Positions 16,256 to 25,327 are shown, numbered from the stretch's first letter. The stretch is DNA of 35,628 nucleotides from Alistipes sp. (GCA_017630735.1 JAGBUS010000083.1:1-35628), one strand, 5' to 3'. Numbers and translations are program-made. The notes: generated by a model not told the origin, from the sequence alone.

Positions 16256-17506
16256 ATGAAAGTATATAAGTTTGGAGGTGCATCAGTCAAGGATGCCGCA
16301 GGAGTTAAAAACCTTCTTGATATCGTTACAGGCGAAAGCGACCTATTTATCATCGTCTCTGCCATGGGCAAGACAACAAATGCCCTTGAGGGTGTTTTTG
16401 CGGCTATGCAACAGGGCGACGAGAAATTGGCATTAGAGCGCATCGACCAATGCTACGGCTACCATCGTGGCATTATTGACGATTTGATGGGCGCAGATAT
16501 AACCATCAAGCAGGTGGATATCCTCTTCCAGCAGCTACGCAACATCGTGCGCAACACAATATATCGCAGCTCAGATGCTGAGCTATGGTACGACACTATC
16601 GTAGCCTTTGGTGAGCTTGTATCTACAACTATCATCTCAAACTACCTCAATGGTCATGGCGTAGAGAATAAGTGGATAGATATGCGCCGTGCGTTCCTCA
16701 CCGAGCAGCGACATAAGGATGCAAACGTAAATATCGAGGCTACAACCGTACGACTAAAGCGCGAGATGGAGAATTGCGAATGTTCAGTATTCGTGGGTCA
16801 GGGATTTATTGGTGGCGCACCCGATGGCACTACCACAACTCTCGGACGCGAGGGTTCTGATTACTCGGCAGCTATCGTAGCACATGTCCTTGGAGCAGAG
16901 TCTATGAGCGTATGGAAGGATGTAGATGGCATCCTCAATGCAGACCCTAAGGTCTTCCCTGATGCTCGCAAGATCGACCACCTAAATTATACCGACACCA
17001 TCGAGATGGCTTATAGCGGTGCGCAGATTATCCACCCAAAGACTATAAAGCCTCTGGAGGCGAAGAACATTCCTCTCTATGTGCGTCCATTTGGTAATAA
17101 GCATGCTGCAGGCTCTGTGATTACAGGCGATGTAGAGCGCGCATACGAGCCTATAATGATTCAAAAGAGCCAGGTGCTTCTCAACCTACACTCTCGCGAC
17201 TTGTCGTTTGTCTTGGAGGAGAAGTTCGCAAAAGTATTCACCACTCTTGATAGCCACCGTATACGTATTAACTTAGTACACAACTCAGCGGTAAACCTCT
17301 ATATTGCAGTGGATGCCTCATGGCATATCGACGATGCAATGTCAGAGCTTCGCGCCGAGGGATTCGATGTTGAGAAGATTGAGGAGCTTGAGATGGTGAC
17401 AATCCGATATTACACCGAGGAGTTGTATCAGCAATACGCTATGGATAAGCGCATTATCATCAAGCAGACAACACCTCACTCATTGCGATTTGTGAGAACG
17501 AAGTAA
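16256..17506 (+). CDS. lysC: aspartate kinase (monofunctional)
   Basis: 416-residue enzyme phosphorylating L-aspartate at the first step of the lysine/threonine/methionine/diaminopimelate pathway. N-terminal MKVYKFGGASVKDA is the ATP-binding motif (usually KFGGTS); TTLGREGSDYSAAIVAHVLGAE and WKDVDGILNADPKVFPDAR are the substrate and kinase signatures near residues 195-245. The C-terminal 120 residues hold ACT-type regulatory sequence (QVLLNLHSRDLSFVLEEKFAKVF), so allosteric control by an amino acid is expected. There is no fused homoserine dehydrogenase or decarboxylase. Monocistronic, with strong terminator at 17532. Confidence 0.94.
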   Translation: MKVYKFGGASVKDAAGVKNLLDIVTGESDLFIIVSAMGKTTNALEGVFAAMQQGDEKLALERIDQCYGYHRGIIDDLMGADITIKQVDILFQQLRNIVRNTIYRSSDAELWYDTIVAFGELVSTTIISNYLNGHGVENKWIDMRRAFLTEQRHKDANVNIEATTVRLKREMENCECSVFVGQGFIGGAPDGTTTTLGREGSDYSAAIVAHVLGAESMSVWKDVDGILNADPKVFPDARKIDHLNYTDTIEMAYSGAQIIHPKTIKPLEAKNIPLYVRPFGNKHAAGSVITGDVERAYEPIMIQKSQVLLNLHSRDLSFVLEEKFAKVFTTLDSHRIRINLVHNSAVNLYIAVDASWHIDDAMSELRAEGFDVEKIEELEMVTIRYYTEELYQQYAMDKRIIIKQTTPHSLRFVRTK

Positions 17507-17531
17507 TACGATTGTATAATAGTGTAAAAGA

Positions 17532-17573
17532 ATAGGGATTGCCTAACAAAATGTTAGACAATCCCTATCTTTT
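17532..17573 (+). terminator. strong terminator after lysC
   Basis: ATAGGGATTG (17532-17541) pairs with CAATCCCTAT (17559-17568) and CTAACA (17543-17548) with TGTTAG (17552-17557), one mismatch between, 3-base loop, followed by CTTTT. Sixteen pairs in all; it may also act leftward since AAAAG precedes the left arm. Confidence 0.8.
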
Positions 17574-17574
17574 G

Positions 17575-17682
17575 GAAGTTGTATAACAAGAGTTAGTTTT
17601 AGGCGCACGAAGTCCGAAAAACCGCAGTTTACTTGGCGTAAATGAGGATTTTGAGTACGAAATAACCTTGTTAGACAGCTTC
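17575..17682. repeat. type II palindromic element at outer-membrane protein stop
   Basis: Outer arms GAAGTTGTATAACAAG (17575-17590) and CTTGTTAGACAGCTTC (17667-17682) pair with two mismatches. Inner arms AAAACC/GGATTTT surround AGTTTAC, TTGGC, GTAAAT. The right end is 2 nt from the stop codon of the minus-strand barrel protein (17685). The first half closely matches the left half of the element at 12021. It carries no coding potential and behaves as a 3'-UTR structure of the minus-strand gene, back to back with the lysC terminator. Confidence 0.8.
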
Positions 17683-17684
17683 TA

Positions 17685-18347
17685 TTAAAAAGCAACTCCG
17701 GCTTCTATGTAAAAGGCATTATTACCCGCCTTAAACAACGTCTCACCCGCAGGATTTACCCACTCCAAGTTTTGCGATGCGAGACCTATGCCAAAGTTAA
17801 ACTTAGAGATGTTCATACCTGCTCCGAACTTCATCATAAGACCACCATTGAGCTTACCAAAGCCCTCCTTAGAGAAGTTAGATGTAGCGACGATGTGACC
17901 ACCTACGCTGACAGAGAAATATGGCTGAACGACGCTACTGTTTGAGATATAACCCTTTACGTTAGCATAAATAGGAATGCTCACCGCGCCCCAAGTATCT
18001 GGAGAGCCACCGCCACCAATATCGGCTGCCGTTGAGACCATAGTACACTCACCATAGGCATACTGCACACCTACACCAACACCCGCAAAGAGGAACGAGC
18101 CAAGTCTCACACCTCCAATAACATCGATATATGGACGTGAGAGGTTTGTCTGCAACTTACCAAAGTTTCTTGTTTCGAGCTTACCGCCAGTTATAAATCC
18201 TGCGTTTACCTCAAACTGAGGCTTCACGGTAGAGGTTGACTTACTATTGCCATAAAGATCTTCCTCATAGATGCTTGATGGAGATGCTGCAAAGGTAGGT
18301 AGCGCAAAGACAAGCGCAAGGGCTATCATCGTTACAATCTTCTTCAT
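17685..18347 (-). CDS. small outer-membrane beta-barrel protein
   Basis: 220-residue secreted protein with signal peptide MKKIVTMIALALVFALPTFA and a short charged linker, then predicted amphipathic strands: FEVNAGFITGGKLETRNF, PYIDVIGGVRLGSFLFAGVGVGVQY, VSIPIYANVKGYI, VQPYFSVSVGGHIVA, KFGAGMNISKFNFGIGLASQNL and the C-terminal NAFYIEAGVAF ending in Phe. This is the architecture of an OmpX/PorT-type eight-stranded barrel. Specific function is not recognised. Transcribed alone toward lysC; the weak -7-like TATCTTTA at 18390-18397 may be its promoter, divergent from the pullulanase gene. It is not obviously a close paralogue of the 13520-14197 protein. Confidence 0.75.
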   Translation of the reverse strand: MKKIVTMIALALVFALPTFAASPSSIYEEDLYGNSKSTSTVKPQFEVNAGFITGGKLETRNFGKLQTNLSRPYIDVIGGVRLGSFLFAGVGVGVQYAYGECTMVSTAADIGGGGSPDTWGAVSIPIYANVKGYISNSSVVQPYFSVSVGGHIVATSNFSKEGFGKLNGGLMMKFGAGMNISKFNFGIGLASQNLEWVNPAGETLFKAGNNAFYIEAGVAF

Positions 18348-18389
18348 TATTCGTTGAGTTTTAATAATTCTAATAAACTGTTACGGGTG

Positions 18390-18397
18390 TAAAGATA
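18390..18397 (-). promoter_or_regulatory. possible -7 box for barrel protein gene
   Basis: TATCTTTA on the minus strand, one base from TAnnTTTG, 43 bases before the ATG at 18347. Weak on its own. Confidence 0.35.
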
Positions 18398-18449
18398 CAT
18401 AAAAATTGTTATAAATGGTAATCGTATATCTAATATTGCCAAATTTTTG

Positions 18450-18457
18450 TATATTTG
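18450..18457 (+). promoter_or_regulatory. -7 box of pullulanase-type gene promoter
   Basis: TATATTTG, an exact TAnnTTTG match, 45 bases before the chosen ATG at 18502. Its position inside any longer upstream reading (from 18415) argues that translation starts at 18502. Confidence 0.55.
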
Positions 18458-18501
18458 TGCTACACGATTCCTTAAGCAATATTAACCTAAATAGTATAGT
18501 T

Positions 18502-20472
18502 ATGAATCTTAAAAAAGTTTTTATGCGCGGCACTGCCTTTGTCGCGTCTTTGGCAGCATTTGCTTGTGCCTCTGAGGAGCGTACCGAGGAGTGTTCTATT
18601 CCTGAGACTCCTATCTGCGAGATGTCGTATAGCCCCGAAGCTACACACTTTGAGTTATGGAGCCCAGATGCTGAGCGTGTGGAGGTTGTGCTATATAGTG
18701 GCGATACGCTCGTTGAGGAGTTCGACCTCACAGCAGCAGAGAAGGGTCTATGGCGAGGAAGTGCTGAGGGCGACCGCAAGGGTCTATACTACGCTTTCCG
18801 CGTGACAATAGATGGCAAGCCATTGAAGGAGACTGCAGGTATCTTTGCGAAGGCTCTCGATGTAAATGGTAACCGCGGAGCCATTATTGATATGCGCGAC
18901 ACCGACCCTGAGGGATGGAGCGAGGACAAGACTCAAAAAGTGAAGCCTTCAGAGATAGTAATCTATGAGATGCACTATCGTGATATGACTGCTCACGCAT
19001 CGGCAGGTAGCAGCTATCCAGGTAAATATATAGGTATGGCAGAGCGTGGCACACGCTCATTGGAGGGTCTTGCAACAGGTATCGACCACCTTGTGGAGTT
19101 GGGCGTAACACACATACACCTGCTCCCTACTGCCGACTTTGGATCTATCGACGAGTCACAACCTACAGATCAATACAACTGGGGATATGAGCCTAAGAAC
19201 TACAACACTCCTGAGGGCACATACTCTACCGACCCTGCAACACCAGAGACACGTATCCGCGAGTTCAAAACATTGGTAAAGTCGTTGCACGATGCAGGAC
19301 TTTCTGTTGTTCTTGATGTTGTTTACAACCACACCACTGTTGCTGAGAACTGCGGTTTTGAGCTAACTGTACCGGGCTATTTCTACCGTATGCGCGAGGA
19401 TGGCACATTTGCCGATGGCTCAGGCTGTGGAAATGAGACCGCGAGTGAGAAGCCTATGATGCGTAAATATATGGTTGAGTCTCTTGAGTACTGGGTTAAG
19501 GAGTATCACATTGATGGTTTCCGCTTCGACCTTATGGCTATTCACGACATCGAGACTATGAACCTTATCCGCGAGCGTCTTGAGGCTCTAAATCCAGATA
19601 TCCTACTCTATGGCGAGGGCTGGGCAGCACAGGCCCCTCTCTACGATGAGGATAAACTCGCATTTAAACGCTATACACATCGCATGCCTGGCGTAGCAGC
19701 CTTCTCGGATGATATTCGCGATGCGTTGCGTGGCACATTAGATCTCTCAAAGGGAGGCTTCATCCATGGCGTAGAGGGCAATAAGGAGGGCGTTAAGTTT
19801 GGTATTGTTGGAGCTATTGAGCATCCTGAGGTAGAGTACCGCGAGACAGCATGGACCGCATCGCCATCACAGCATATCAGCTATGTTGCATGTCACGACG
19901 ACCACAACCTACGCGACCGCTTGGAGCATATCTCTCCAGATGCGTCAGAGGCTGAGCGTCTACAGATGGTACGCCTTGCACACCTCGGAGTATTCTCTTC
20001 TCAGGGTATTCCTTTCATCTTCGCTGGCGAGGAGATGTATCGCTCTAAACTCGGAGAAAAGAACACCTATAACCTCCCAGATAAGTATAACGCTATCGAC
20101 TGGTCACTAAAGAGTCAGTATGCTAACCTTGTGGAGTATCACAAGGGTCTTATCGCGATGCGTAAGGCTCACCCTGCCTTCGCTATGGGCGATGCAGAGT
20201 TGCTACGCGAGCACCTCTCATTTATTGAGAATGAGAATAGCGCGGCATTGGGCTTCGTACTCGACAACTTGGAGACCATCGACCCTGCAAAGCGTATCGT
20301 AGTGCTTATGAACGGCTCTCGTGAGGCTGTGGAGTTCTCGATTCCTGCTGGAGAGTATAAATGGATCTGCGACGGCGAGGCAGTCTCTGCAAATGGCATA
20401 GGTCGCTACGATGCTAAGGATGGCAAGATCGTTGTTGCACCTATCTCAGGTATCGTCCTTGCAGAGTACTAA
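18502..20472 (+). CDS. type I pullulanase-like GH13 lipoprotein
   Basis: 656-residue alpha-glucan debranching enzyme (GH13, probably hydrolysing alpha-1,6 links of pullulan/starch/glycogen). The N-terminus MNLKKVFMRGTAFVASLAAFAC is a lipoprotein-like signal; the Cys is followed by ASEER, an acidic stretch like Bacteroidetes surface-export signals, so a cell-surface position is likely. An early-set (CBM48-like) domain (THFELWSPDAERVEVVLY) precedes the barrel. Catalytic regions: LDVVYNHT, DGFRFDLMAIHD (nucleophile Asp), LLYGEGWA (acid/base Glu) and ACHDDHN (third Asp). I chose 18502 because upstream codons lie in the promoter. It converges on the ompH operon across a shared terminator. No susC/susD genes are nearby. 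Confidence 0.92.
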   Translation: MNLKKVFMRGTAFVASLAAFACASEERTEECSIPETPICEMSYSPEATHFELWSPDAERVEVVLYSGDTLVEEFDLTAAEKGLWRGSAEGDRKGLYYAFRVTIDGKPLKETAGIFAKALDVNGNRGAIIDMRDTDPEGWSEDKTQKVKPSEIVIYEMHYRDMTAHASAGSSYPGKYIGMAERGTRSLEGLATGIDHLVELGVTHIHLLPTADFGSIDESQPTDQYNWGYEPKNYNTPEGTYSTDPATPETRIREFKTLVKSLHDAGLSVVLDVVYNHTTVAENCGFELTVPGYFYRMREDGTFADGSGCGNETASEKPMMRKYMVESLEYWVKEYHIDGFRFDLMAIHDIETMNLIRERLEALNPDILLYGEGWAAQAPLYDEDKLAFKRYTHRMPGVAAFSDDIRDALRGTLDLSKGGFIHGVEGNKEGVKFGIVGAIEHPEVEYRETAWTASPSQHISYVACHDDHNLRDRLEHISPDASEAERLQMVRLAHLGVFSSQGIPFIFAGEEMYRSKLGEKNTYNLPDKYNAIDWSLKSQYANLVEYHKGLIAMRKAHPAFAMGDAELLREHLSFIENENSAALGFVLDNLETIDPAKRIVVLMNGSREAVEFSIPAGEYKWICDGEAVSANGIGRYDAKDGKIVVAPISGIVLAEY

Positions 20473-20489
20473 TATAATATATGTATAAT

Positions 20490-20528
20490 AAAATATCCCA
20501 CTTGGAGACAAGTGGGATATTTTGTTTT
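20490..20528. terminator. perfect bidirectional terminator
   Basis: AAAATATCCCACTT (20490-20503) and AAGTGGGATATTTT (20510-20523) form a perfect 14-bp stem with a 6-base loop, A-run on the left and T-run on the right, between the convergent pullulanase-type gene and the second ompH gene. It serves both. Confidence 0.9.
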
Positions 20529-20543
20529 ACCATTATTGCTACA

Positions 20544-21071
20544 CTACTCGATACCGAGCTCCTTCTTAACAGCTGGAGTAATGTCTGTGAGTGCTGCAGG
20601 ATCGAAGTATGCAAGACCTGCAGAGCCTGGCTGATCACCTGTAGTGCTAAATACAGCGATATAGCCACCTGCTGCTGAAACCTTCTTTACAGCCTCGTTT
20701 GCCTTATCGTAGATAGGAGTCATTAGCTCAGCCTCCTTCTTCTGCATATCCTGCTGTGCAAGCTGAGTGAAATCCTGATAACGCTGCTGAAGCTCTGAGA
20801 GCTCACGCTCCTTAAGCTGACGTACTGCATCTGTCAATGTTGCAGCCTTCTTCTCATAATCTGCAAGGAGGGTGTTAAACTCCACCTGGATCTGCTCAAG
20901 CTGATCCTGAAGGTCCTTACCATAAGTCTCAAGGTTTGTCTGTGCCTCCTTGAACTCTGGCATATTAGTAACTACAGATGCAAGGTCAATACGACCAAAC
21001 TTTTGTGCATACACCGATGATGTACACATTACAAGCATCAGTGCTAGGGTCAGTTTAAAAATCTTCTTCAT
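20544..21071 (-). CDS. OmpH/Skp-family periplasmic chaperone
   Basis: 175-residue Skp-like protein that should hold unfolded outer-membrane proteins on their way to the BAM complex. The signal peptide MKKIFKLTLALMLVMCTSSVYA is followed by QKFGRIDLASVVTNMPEF (Skp N-terminal strand), a long charged coiled-coil (about residues 45-130, rich in Glu, Gln, Lys and Leu) and the return strand YIAVFSTTGDQPGSAGLAYFD. Last gene of the uppS-bamA-ompH-ompH set; 30 nt after its paralogue. Tandem ompH genes behind bamA are standard in Bacteroidales. Confidence 0.92.
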   Translation of the reverse strand: MKKIFKLTLALMLVMCTSSVYAQKFGRIDLASVVTNMPEFKEAQTNLETYGKDLQDQLEQIQVEFNTLLADYEKKAATLTDAVRQLKERELSELQQRYQDFTQLAQQDMQKKEAELMTPIYDKANEAVKKVSAAGGYIAVFSTTGDQPGSAGLAYFDPAALTDITPAVKKELGIE

Positions 21072-21101
21072 TACAATTATATTATAAAACGTTAATTATC
21101 T

Positions 21102-21608
21102 CTATTTCAAAGCCTCAATAATACGATCTGTAAAGTCAACCTTAGTTGAGTAGTACAACACAGTAGGATTTGCAGCAATGTCTATAATTAGATCATAGCC
21201 ATACTGCTTTGCGAAGCTCTCAAGGGTCTCAAATACTCTCTTCTGGATAGGCTGAATGAGCTCCATACGCTTCTTCATAAGCTCACCATCAGTGCCGAAC
21301 AACGACTCCTGGAACTTTGTTGCCTCGCTCTCCTTACTAAGAATCTCATTCTCCTTAGCCTGGCGAGCACTCTGTGAAAGCGATGCTCGTTGTGCCATAT
21401 AGTTATTATATAGAGTCTCAACAGCTGCAAACTTATCATCTACCTGCTTCTGGTATGTAGCCGAGAGTGTCTCTATCTCGCTTAAAGCCTCGTTATATGC
21501 TGCTATAGACTTAAAAACTTTCTCGCTATCAACAACCATATAGCTCTGTGCCGTAGCTACGCCTGCAGTAAGCATAACTGCGAAGAACGCAAAAAGTAAT
21601 CGCTTCAT
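21102..21608 (-). CDS. OmpH/Skp-family periplasmic chaperone
   Basis: 168-residue Skp-like protein with signal peptide MKRLLFAFFAVMLTAGVATA, the N-terminal strand YMVVDSEKVFKSI, a coiled-coil hairpin spanning about residues 40-120 (ETLSATYQKQVDDKFAAVETL and onward) and a closing segment YGYDLIIDIAANPTVLYYS. It is diverged from the downstream copy, so the pair is old. It follows bamA after 66 nt; a TATATTTG box at 21634-21641 in that gap could provide an extra promoter for the two chaperones. Confidence 0.92.
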   Translation of the reverse strand: MKRLLFAFFAVMLTAGVATAQSYMVVDSEKVFKSIAAYNEALSEIETLSATYQKQVDDKFAAVETLYNNYMAQRASLSQSARQAKENEILSKESEATKFQESLFGTDGELMKKRMELIQPIQKRVFETLESFAKQYGYDLIIDIAANPTVLYYSTKVDFTDRIIEALK

Positions 21609-21633
21609 AACTATTTGTTTTTTATTGTTTATA

Positions 21634-21641
21634 CAAATATA
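21634..21641 (-). promoter_or_regulatory. possible internal promoter -7 box before ompH pair
   Basis: TATATTTG on the minus strand, exact TAnnTTTG, 25 bases before the ompH ATG at 21608, with TTTG 12 bases further upstream. The non-standard spacing lowers confidence. Confidence 0.4.
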
Positions 21642-21674
21642 ACTCTTTTATTTCAAATATATTGCCACAATCGC

Positions 21675-24233
21675 TTAGAATTGCTGACCCATAATAAAGT
21701 GGAACTGCGAGCCACTACGCTCTGTCTTACCAAATGCAGGGTCGAAGCCATAACCCCAATCAATACCGAGCATACCAACAACAGGTAGGAAGAGACGCAC
21801 ACCCACACCTGCCGAACGCTTAATCTTGAATGGCGAGAACTCCTTCCATGAGTTGAAACCGCTACCACCCTCAAGGAATCCCAAGACATAGATTGATGAG
21901 TTAGGCTTAAGGATAATAGGATAACGAAGCTCCATAGTATACTTGTTATATGCCACAGAGTAGTAGCTCGATGGATCGAGAGCACCATCCTCATAACCAC
22001 GTAGCGCGATGATATCAACACCATAGATGTTATATCCTGTCATACCGTCACCACCAATCTCAAAACGCTCGAATGGTGATACCTTATCCTTGTTGTAATG
22101 ACCGAGATAACCCATCTCCGCGCCGAGCATCAACACCAAATTCTGGTTCTGCGTAAGCGGGAAGTACCAACGTCCCTTAAGCAACCACTTATGGAACTCA
22201 ATCCAACGATAACGATCCTGATCTGAAAGTGCTGGATCGGCATAATCCTTACCATCCCACAACGAGAATGGAGGTGTAGCCTGCACAGAGAGCGTGAACT
22301 CCGAACCAGAGCGCGAGAAGAATGGAGCATCCACAGATGAACGCTGCAAAAGCAACTTTAACGATAGTGTATTGGCATTACCATCACTAATGATGAATGA
22401 ATCCCAACCCTTCAAGCCATAATGCTGATAACCCAACTCTCCATAGAAGGTAAAGTATGAATCAGGCCAGTGCAAACGCTTACCAAAGCCGGCAAAGAGA
22501 CCGACTGAACGATAGTACATCGTAGCCTTCTGCCATACATAGTAGGCGTTGTTCTGCTCCGAGATATATCCCGACAAGGTAAATGAATTAGGACGACGAC
22601 CGCCAAGCCATGGATCAGTGAAGCTCAACGACAATGCCTTATAGTATGTACCATTTGTCTGACCAGAGATAGATAGCTTCTGATTCTGTCCCGAAGGATA
22701 TGGCCGCCACGCACCCTTCTTAAAGAAGTTGCGGATTGATAGGTTATTAAGCGTGATACCTACACTACCCACAAAGGTACCAGAGCCCCAACCACCAGCG
22801 ATATTAAACTGATCGGAAGCCTTCTCCTGCAATGGCCAGTTGATATTTACCAACTCGTCCGACACTGGCTGGATATCTGGAACTATAGCTTGCTCGTCGA
22901 AGTGACCCATACCCATAAGAGTACGCATAGTCTGCATCAAAAGCGCACGATTATACAACTCACCTGGGCGTACATACAACTCACGACGAATAACCTCATC
23001 ATCAACACGCACATTACCCGTAATACCCACCTCGTTAACTGTGAAAGGCTTACCCTCGAATATGCGTATCTCAAGATCCAAAGAATCGGGACCTACAACA
23101 ATCTCGGCTGGCTCAATCTGCGATATAAGGTAACCATTGTTGTTATAGAGCGACGATATTGACATCTCCTCAGGATTCATCTCCTTGCCAATACCGAGAC
23201 GCTTGTGCATCGACTTCTTATCGTAGACATCGCCTGACTGAACGCCAAACATCTGAGATAGCTGCTCAGTAGTGTAGACTGAGTTACCCACCCAATTGAT
23301 ATTACGGATATAGTATTTATTACCCTCCGAAACTTTAATATCTATACCCAGCGTCTCATCATCGATGTAGTATATCGAATCGCTAAGGATAGAGGCATTA
23401 CGATAACCTCGTGAGTTATAGAAGTCGAGAAGAAGCTCCTTATCTGCCTCGTAATCATCATTGAGGAGCTTACGGTTTTGGAAGAAGAGGATACTCTTTT
23501 GGTGTGTCTTCTTAAATGTGCGACGTAGACGCTTATCTTCAAAGGCATCGTTGCCCTCAAAATTGATAACGCCAACACGCACCTTTGGACCTTGGTCGAT
23601 ATCAAACGTAACATTCACACACTGCTCATAGGTGGTGTCGTTGGTGATACGTACATCTACCTCACATGTGCGGAAACCCTTCTCCGAGTAGTGCTCCTTG
23701 ATAAGCTTTACATTCTTGTCAATGACGTAGTCTGACAGCTCGGTGTTTCTACGTAGCTTAAGGACCTCCTCCATAAGATCCTTCTTCTTAGACTTTGAAA
23801 CGCCAGTGATATCCCACTTAAGGATACGTGCTCGCTCGCGAAGGAAGACCTCCAAATCGAGAGAATCACCCTCGATAGTGGCACCAATCTGGATATTCGA
23901 GAAGTAGCGTGGTGCCCATAGACGCTGCATAGCATTGGAGATAAACTTGCTTGGCAAATATAATGAGTCGCCCTCCTGCAAACCTGCAGAAGCCTTCAGA
24001 ATGCTATGATTCAAATATTTTACGCCATGAAGATTAACCTTACGAATATAGTACAGCTTACCATCACCCTCCGTAAGTACAGGTGTTGATAGATCAAAGT
24101 CTACAGTATCGGCAATCTCATTATTTGTAGCGTCACCAATAGTATAGCGAGATGTTGCCTCCTGAGCCTTAACATTTAAGACCGAAAGCAACAATATTGC
24201 GATGGTGACAAAAAATATCTTTGTGTATTTCAT
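21675..24233 (-). CDS. bamA: outer-membrane assembly factor BamA (Omp85)
   Basis: 852-residue core of the machine that inserts beta-barrels into the outer membrane. I chose the Met at 24233 because it begins the signal peptide MKYTKIFFVTIAILLLSVLNVKA; upstream codons lie in uppS. Up to about residue 450 are POTRA repeats (for example VRVGVINFEGNDAFEDKRLRR and YYIRNINWVGNSVYTTEQL); the C-terminal half is the Omp85 barrel, with ALRGYEDGALD as the lid-loop Arg-Gly-Tyr motif and a terminal Phe (FIMGQQF). It starts 7 nt after uppS, so the two are co-translated, and is followed by two Skp-like chaperones that feed clients to it. Confidence 0.96.
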   Translation of the reverse strand: MKYTKIFFVTIAILLLSVLNVKAQEATSRYTIGDATNNEIADTVDFDLSTPVLTEGDGKLYYIRKVNLHGVKYLNHSILKASAGLQEGDSLYLPSKFISNAMQRLWAPRYFSNIQIGATIEGDSLDLEVFLRERARILKWDITGVSKSKKKDLMEEVLKLRRNTELSDYVIDKNVKLIKEHYSEKGFRTCEVDVRITNDTTYEQCVNVTFDIDQGPKVRVGVINFEGNDAFEDKRLRRTFKKTHQKSILFFQNRKLLNDDYEADKELLLDFYNSRGYRNASILSDSIYYIDDETLGIDIKVSEGNKYYIRNINWVGNSVYTTEQLSQMFGVQSGDVYDKKSMHKRLGIGKEMNPEEMSISSLYNNNGYLISQIEPAEIVVGPDSLDLEIRIFEGKPFTVNEVGITGNVRVDDEVIRRELYVRPGELYNRALLMQTMRTLMGMGHFDEQAIVPDIQPVSDELVNINWPLQEKASDQFNIAGGWGSGTFVGSVGITLNNLSIRNFFKKGAWRPYPSGQNQKLSISGQTNGTYYKALSLSFTDPWLGGRRPNSFTLSGYISEQNNAYYVWQKATMYYRSVGLFAGFGKRLHWPDSYFTFYGELGYQHYGLKGWDSFIISDGNANTLSLKLLLQRSSVDAPFFSRSGSEFTLSVQATPPFSLWDGKDYADPALSDQDRYRWIEFHKWLLKGRWYFPLTQNQNLVLMLGAEMGYLGHYNKDKVSPFERFEIGGDGMTGYNIYGVDIIALRGYEDGALDPSSYYSVAYNKYTMELRYPIILKPNSSIYVLGFLEGGSGFNSWKEFSPFKIKRSAGVGVRLFLPVVGMLGIDWGYGFDPAFGKTERSGSQFHFIMGQQF

Positions 24234-24240
24234 TCTCTTC

Positions 24241-24960
24241 TTAATCTTCAGTAACCAATCCATAGCGTCTATCACGCTCAGCATATACCTCCAACGCTCT
24301 ATCGAAAGCCTCTTCATCAAAGTCTGGCCATAAGGTCTCAGGGAAGTAGAACTCCGCGTATGACGCCTGCCACAATAGGAAGTTGCTTAGACGACACTCG
24401 CCACTGGTGCGGATGATAAAGTCTGGGTCAGGAATATTGGCAGTCATAAGCGATGCCGATAGAGCCTCCTCATTAATATCCTCAACACCCATCTCTCCCG
24501 ATGCTACGCGCTGAGCAAGGCTCTGGGCAGCAAGCATAATTTCACGACGCGATGAGTAGTTAAACGCCAAAACCAATGTTAGCTTATCGCCCGCAGATGT
24601 GGTATTCTCGATACGCTCAATCATCTCAATTACAGATGGCGAGAAGTGTGTACGCTCACCCATAATCTTAACCCTTACACCCTGACGAGCCAACTCATCG
24701 CCCTCGCCGACCACCGTCTTGCAGAACAACTGCATGATAGCCTCTACCTCAGCAATTGGACGACCCCAATTCTCCGTAGAGAAGGCATATAGAGTAAGCC
24801 ACTCTACACCATTACGTACTGCAGCACGCACAACATTACGTACTGAGTCTACACCTGCGAGGTGACCTTCGTAACGCTCCTTACCGCGCTGCTTAGCCCA
24901 ACGGCCATTGCCATCCATGATGATGGCGACGTGTGATGGTATAGCTTTTTCTCTCTTCAT
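24241..24960 (-). CDS. uppS: isoprenyl transferase (undecaprenyl-diphosphate synthase family)
   Basis: 239-residue cis-prenyltransferase extending farnesyl diphosphate to undecaprenyl diphosphate, the lipid carrier for peptidoglycan and surface glycans. HVAIIMDGNGRWAKQRG near residues 11-27 carries the catalytic Asp and P-loop-like turn; LTLYAFSTENWGRP is the second signature, and DFIIRTSGECRLSNFLLWQ plus YAEFYFPETLWPDF are the C-terminal ones. The start at 24960 is set by a strong AAGGAG ribosome site 6 nt upstream; an in-frame ATG at 25002 lies before the likely promoter box (24990-24997). First gene of the uppS-bamA-ompH-ompH unit. Confidence 0.96.
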   Translation of the reverse strand: MKREKAIPSHVAIIMDGNGRWAKQRGKERYEGHLAGVDSVRNVVRAAVRNGVEWLTLYAFSTENWGRPIAEVEAIMQLFCKTVVGEGDELARQGVRVKIMGERTHFSPSVIEMIERIENTTSAGDKLTLVLAFNYSSRREIMLAAQSLAQRVASGEMGVEDINEEALSASLMTANIPDPDFIIRTSGECRLSNFLLWQASYAEFYFPETLWPDFDEEAFDRALEVYAERDRRYGLVTED

Positions 24961-24989
24961 ATCAACTCCTTGTGGGGTATAATAACTTG

Positions 24990-24997
24990 CAAATGTA
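24990..24997 (-). promoter_or_regulatory. -7 box of the uppS-bamA operon
   Basis: TACATTTG on the minus strand (TAnnTTTG), 29 bases before the uppS ATG; TTTG lies 14 bases upstream rather than 19. It is the only good box in the region. Confidence 0.45.
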
Positions 24998-25002
24998 AGC
25001 AT

Positions 25003-25202
25003 TTTAATTCACAAAACGCCACTCTGTAGCGACATTTTTTTGCTCGCGTTACGTACACCCGCGAAGCAACAACACATAACTCGCTATATAACAAATGTTT
25101 ATAGCGATAGATAAAGTGAGGTAATATGGGTTACGATGGGTTAATATGAGGCTTCCACAACAACTAATAGACGCTCATAGTAACACGCACCGAGTTCCAC
25201 TC
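25003..25202. other. gene-free spacer with two small inverted repeats
   Basis: No gene. TTGCTCGCG (25040-25048) pairs with CGCGAAGCAA (25060-25069) with one bulge, and TCGCTATA (25081-25088) pairs perfectly with TATAGCGA (25100-25107). With the two palindromes to the right they fill the 463-base gap between nadK and uppS. The last 90 bases show nothing recognisable. Confidence 0.45.
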
Positions 25203-25327
25203 ATTTTATTGTTAGAAGGGGTTAGATTTGGCGACAAATCGAAATTGTACTGGATGGGGGTGTACTTAGCGTACATCCCTATTCAGGACAATAATTTGGC
25301 GTCGAATATATCCCCTATTCAATAAGC
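25203..25327. repeat. diverged type I palindrome (tandem copy 1)
   Basis: Left end ATTTTATTGT-TAGAA at 25203-25217, the same opening as the next copy. Nested pairs: TTATTG/CAATAA, GGGG/CCCC, CGAC/GTCG, AAATTGT/ACAATAATTT, and core GATGGGGGTGTAC (25253-25265) with GTACATCCC (25271-25279). Compared with the other type I copies, many bases are changed on both arms together, so pairing is retained although the sequence drifted. It is bounded by direct copies of ATTTTATTGT at 25203-25212 and 25328-25337. Confidence 0.75.
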
